In this document: one piece after another, positions 63,872-64,000 of the stretch
Position numbering within the stretch: the stretch's first letter is position 1
Layout of the letters: each line of letters begins with the position of its first letter
NCBI GenBank assembly: GCA_900541555.1
Contig: UQKE01000006.1
Span: 14,315-78,314 of the forward strand
Reading direction: 5' to 3'
Source: an uncultured Porphyromonadaceae bacterium
Lineage (GTDB): Bacteria; Bacteroidota; Bacteroidia; Bacteroidales; Muribaculaceae
Length of the DNA: 64,000 nt
The notes under the pieces: model-generated
Databases searched by the model: none
Seen by the model: the letters and a program-made list of their open reading frames with translations, nothing else
Told to the model about the DNA's origin: nothing
Made by a program: the position numbers and the translations under genes

Positions 63872-64000
63872 ATGCAAATCGAGCGCAGAAACGTCAAACT
63901 TGTTTGCGCGTTTATGCCGAGATGCAGCTTGTATTATCTAAATACAATGCAAATCGAGCGCAGAAACGTCAAACTTGTTTGCGCGTTTATGCCGAGATGC
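63864..64000 (-). repeat. Tandem repeat array upstream of the DPP-IV gene (period 75 bp, cut by the window end)
   Basis: The unit at 63871-63945 is repeated from 63946 to the window end; the 55 visible bases are identical. On the minus strand each unit contains the dyad GCAAAC-AA-GTTTG, then CTCGATTTGCAT and the -7 position (TATATTTG proximal, TGTATTTA distal). The distal -7 region forms the dyad TTGTATT-TAGAT-AATACAA followed by GCTGCATCTCGGCA, matching the layout of the udk and rodA arrays. More units may lie beyond the window. Confidence 0.82.

Overview
The window reads as chromosomal core sequence of a member of the Bacteroidales (Bacteroidota). The evidence is a bat (aerotolerance) operon, a MutA/MutB methylmalonyl-CoA mutase pair, a long alanine-rich bS16, a type IX secretion (T9SS) type A sorting tail on two exported proteins, a DUF3332 lipoprotein, and promoters of the Bacteroidota form TTTG-N19..21-TAnnTTTG. 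A finer placement (for example Muribaculaceae or Barnesiellaceae) is only a guess. No tRNA, rRNA, CRISPR array, prophage, transposase or integrase was found. Coding density is high and most genes lie in short operons.

Layout. 29-403 is a small SHOCT membrane protein. 607-5624 is a plus-strand run: TPR/PD40 envelope protein, PHP histidinol-phosphatase, MetA (active-site residues indicate the acetyl-CoA type) and a U32 RlhA-like protein. 5631-10357 holds an Nramp transporter, YraN, and a minus-strand fur-purA-DUF1015 operon. 10536-14315 carries a TPR protein and gyrA; divergent from gyrA are an N-domain-less clpC and then htpG. 18916-21641 holds a cytoplasmic GH13 enzyme and prs. 21960-29232 is a block of exported proteins: a TolB-like propeller, a 1280-residue amidase/propeller protein with a T9SS tail, a shorter tandem paralogue of its C-terminal half, and a DUF3332 lipoprotein. 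29561-35831 is a six-gene operon, udk-lptB-sppA-lpxK-PNP-thiL, followed by a single pRiA4b ORF-3-like gene. 36539-44883 is the minus-strand operon moxR-DUF58-BatD-like-batA-batB-batC-batD-batE. 45019-47083 holds a membrane-anchored HU/LysM-type protein, a small HU protein and rpsP. 47237-52022 is a plus-strand run of a TsaC-like protein, a polyprenyl-phosphate sugar transferase, a ClC protein and fmt. 52049-57522 has rmuC and the mutA-mutB operon on the minus strand. 57972-63847 has a solitary rodA convergent with a DPP-IV / unknown membrane protein / miaA operon.

Most unusual feature. Three intergenic regions (upstream of udk, of rodA and of the DPP-IV gene) carry tandem units of one repeat family with period 76, 76 and 75 bp. 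Each unit points at the neighbouring gene and contains a -33/-7 promoter or a decayed remnant of one. It also contains two dyads whose arms differ between loci in a compensatory way, and the -7 box is one arm of the second dyad. The family therefore looks like a modular, duplicating promoter element in front of envelope and RNA-metabolism genes (LptB, LpxK, RodA, MiaA). I have no name for it. Other points of interest are ClpC without its N-domain, HU fused to a membrane segment and a LysM-like domain, the T9SS paralogue pair, an Asn-to-Asp change in the purine pocket of PNP, and a Val at the internal proton-glutamate position of the ClC protein.
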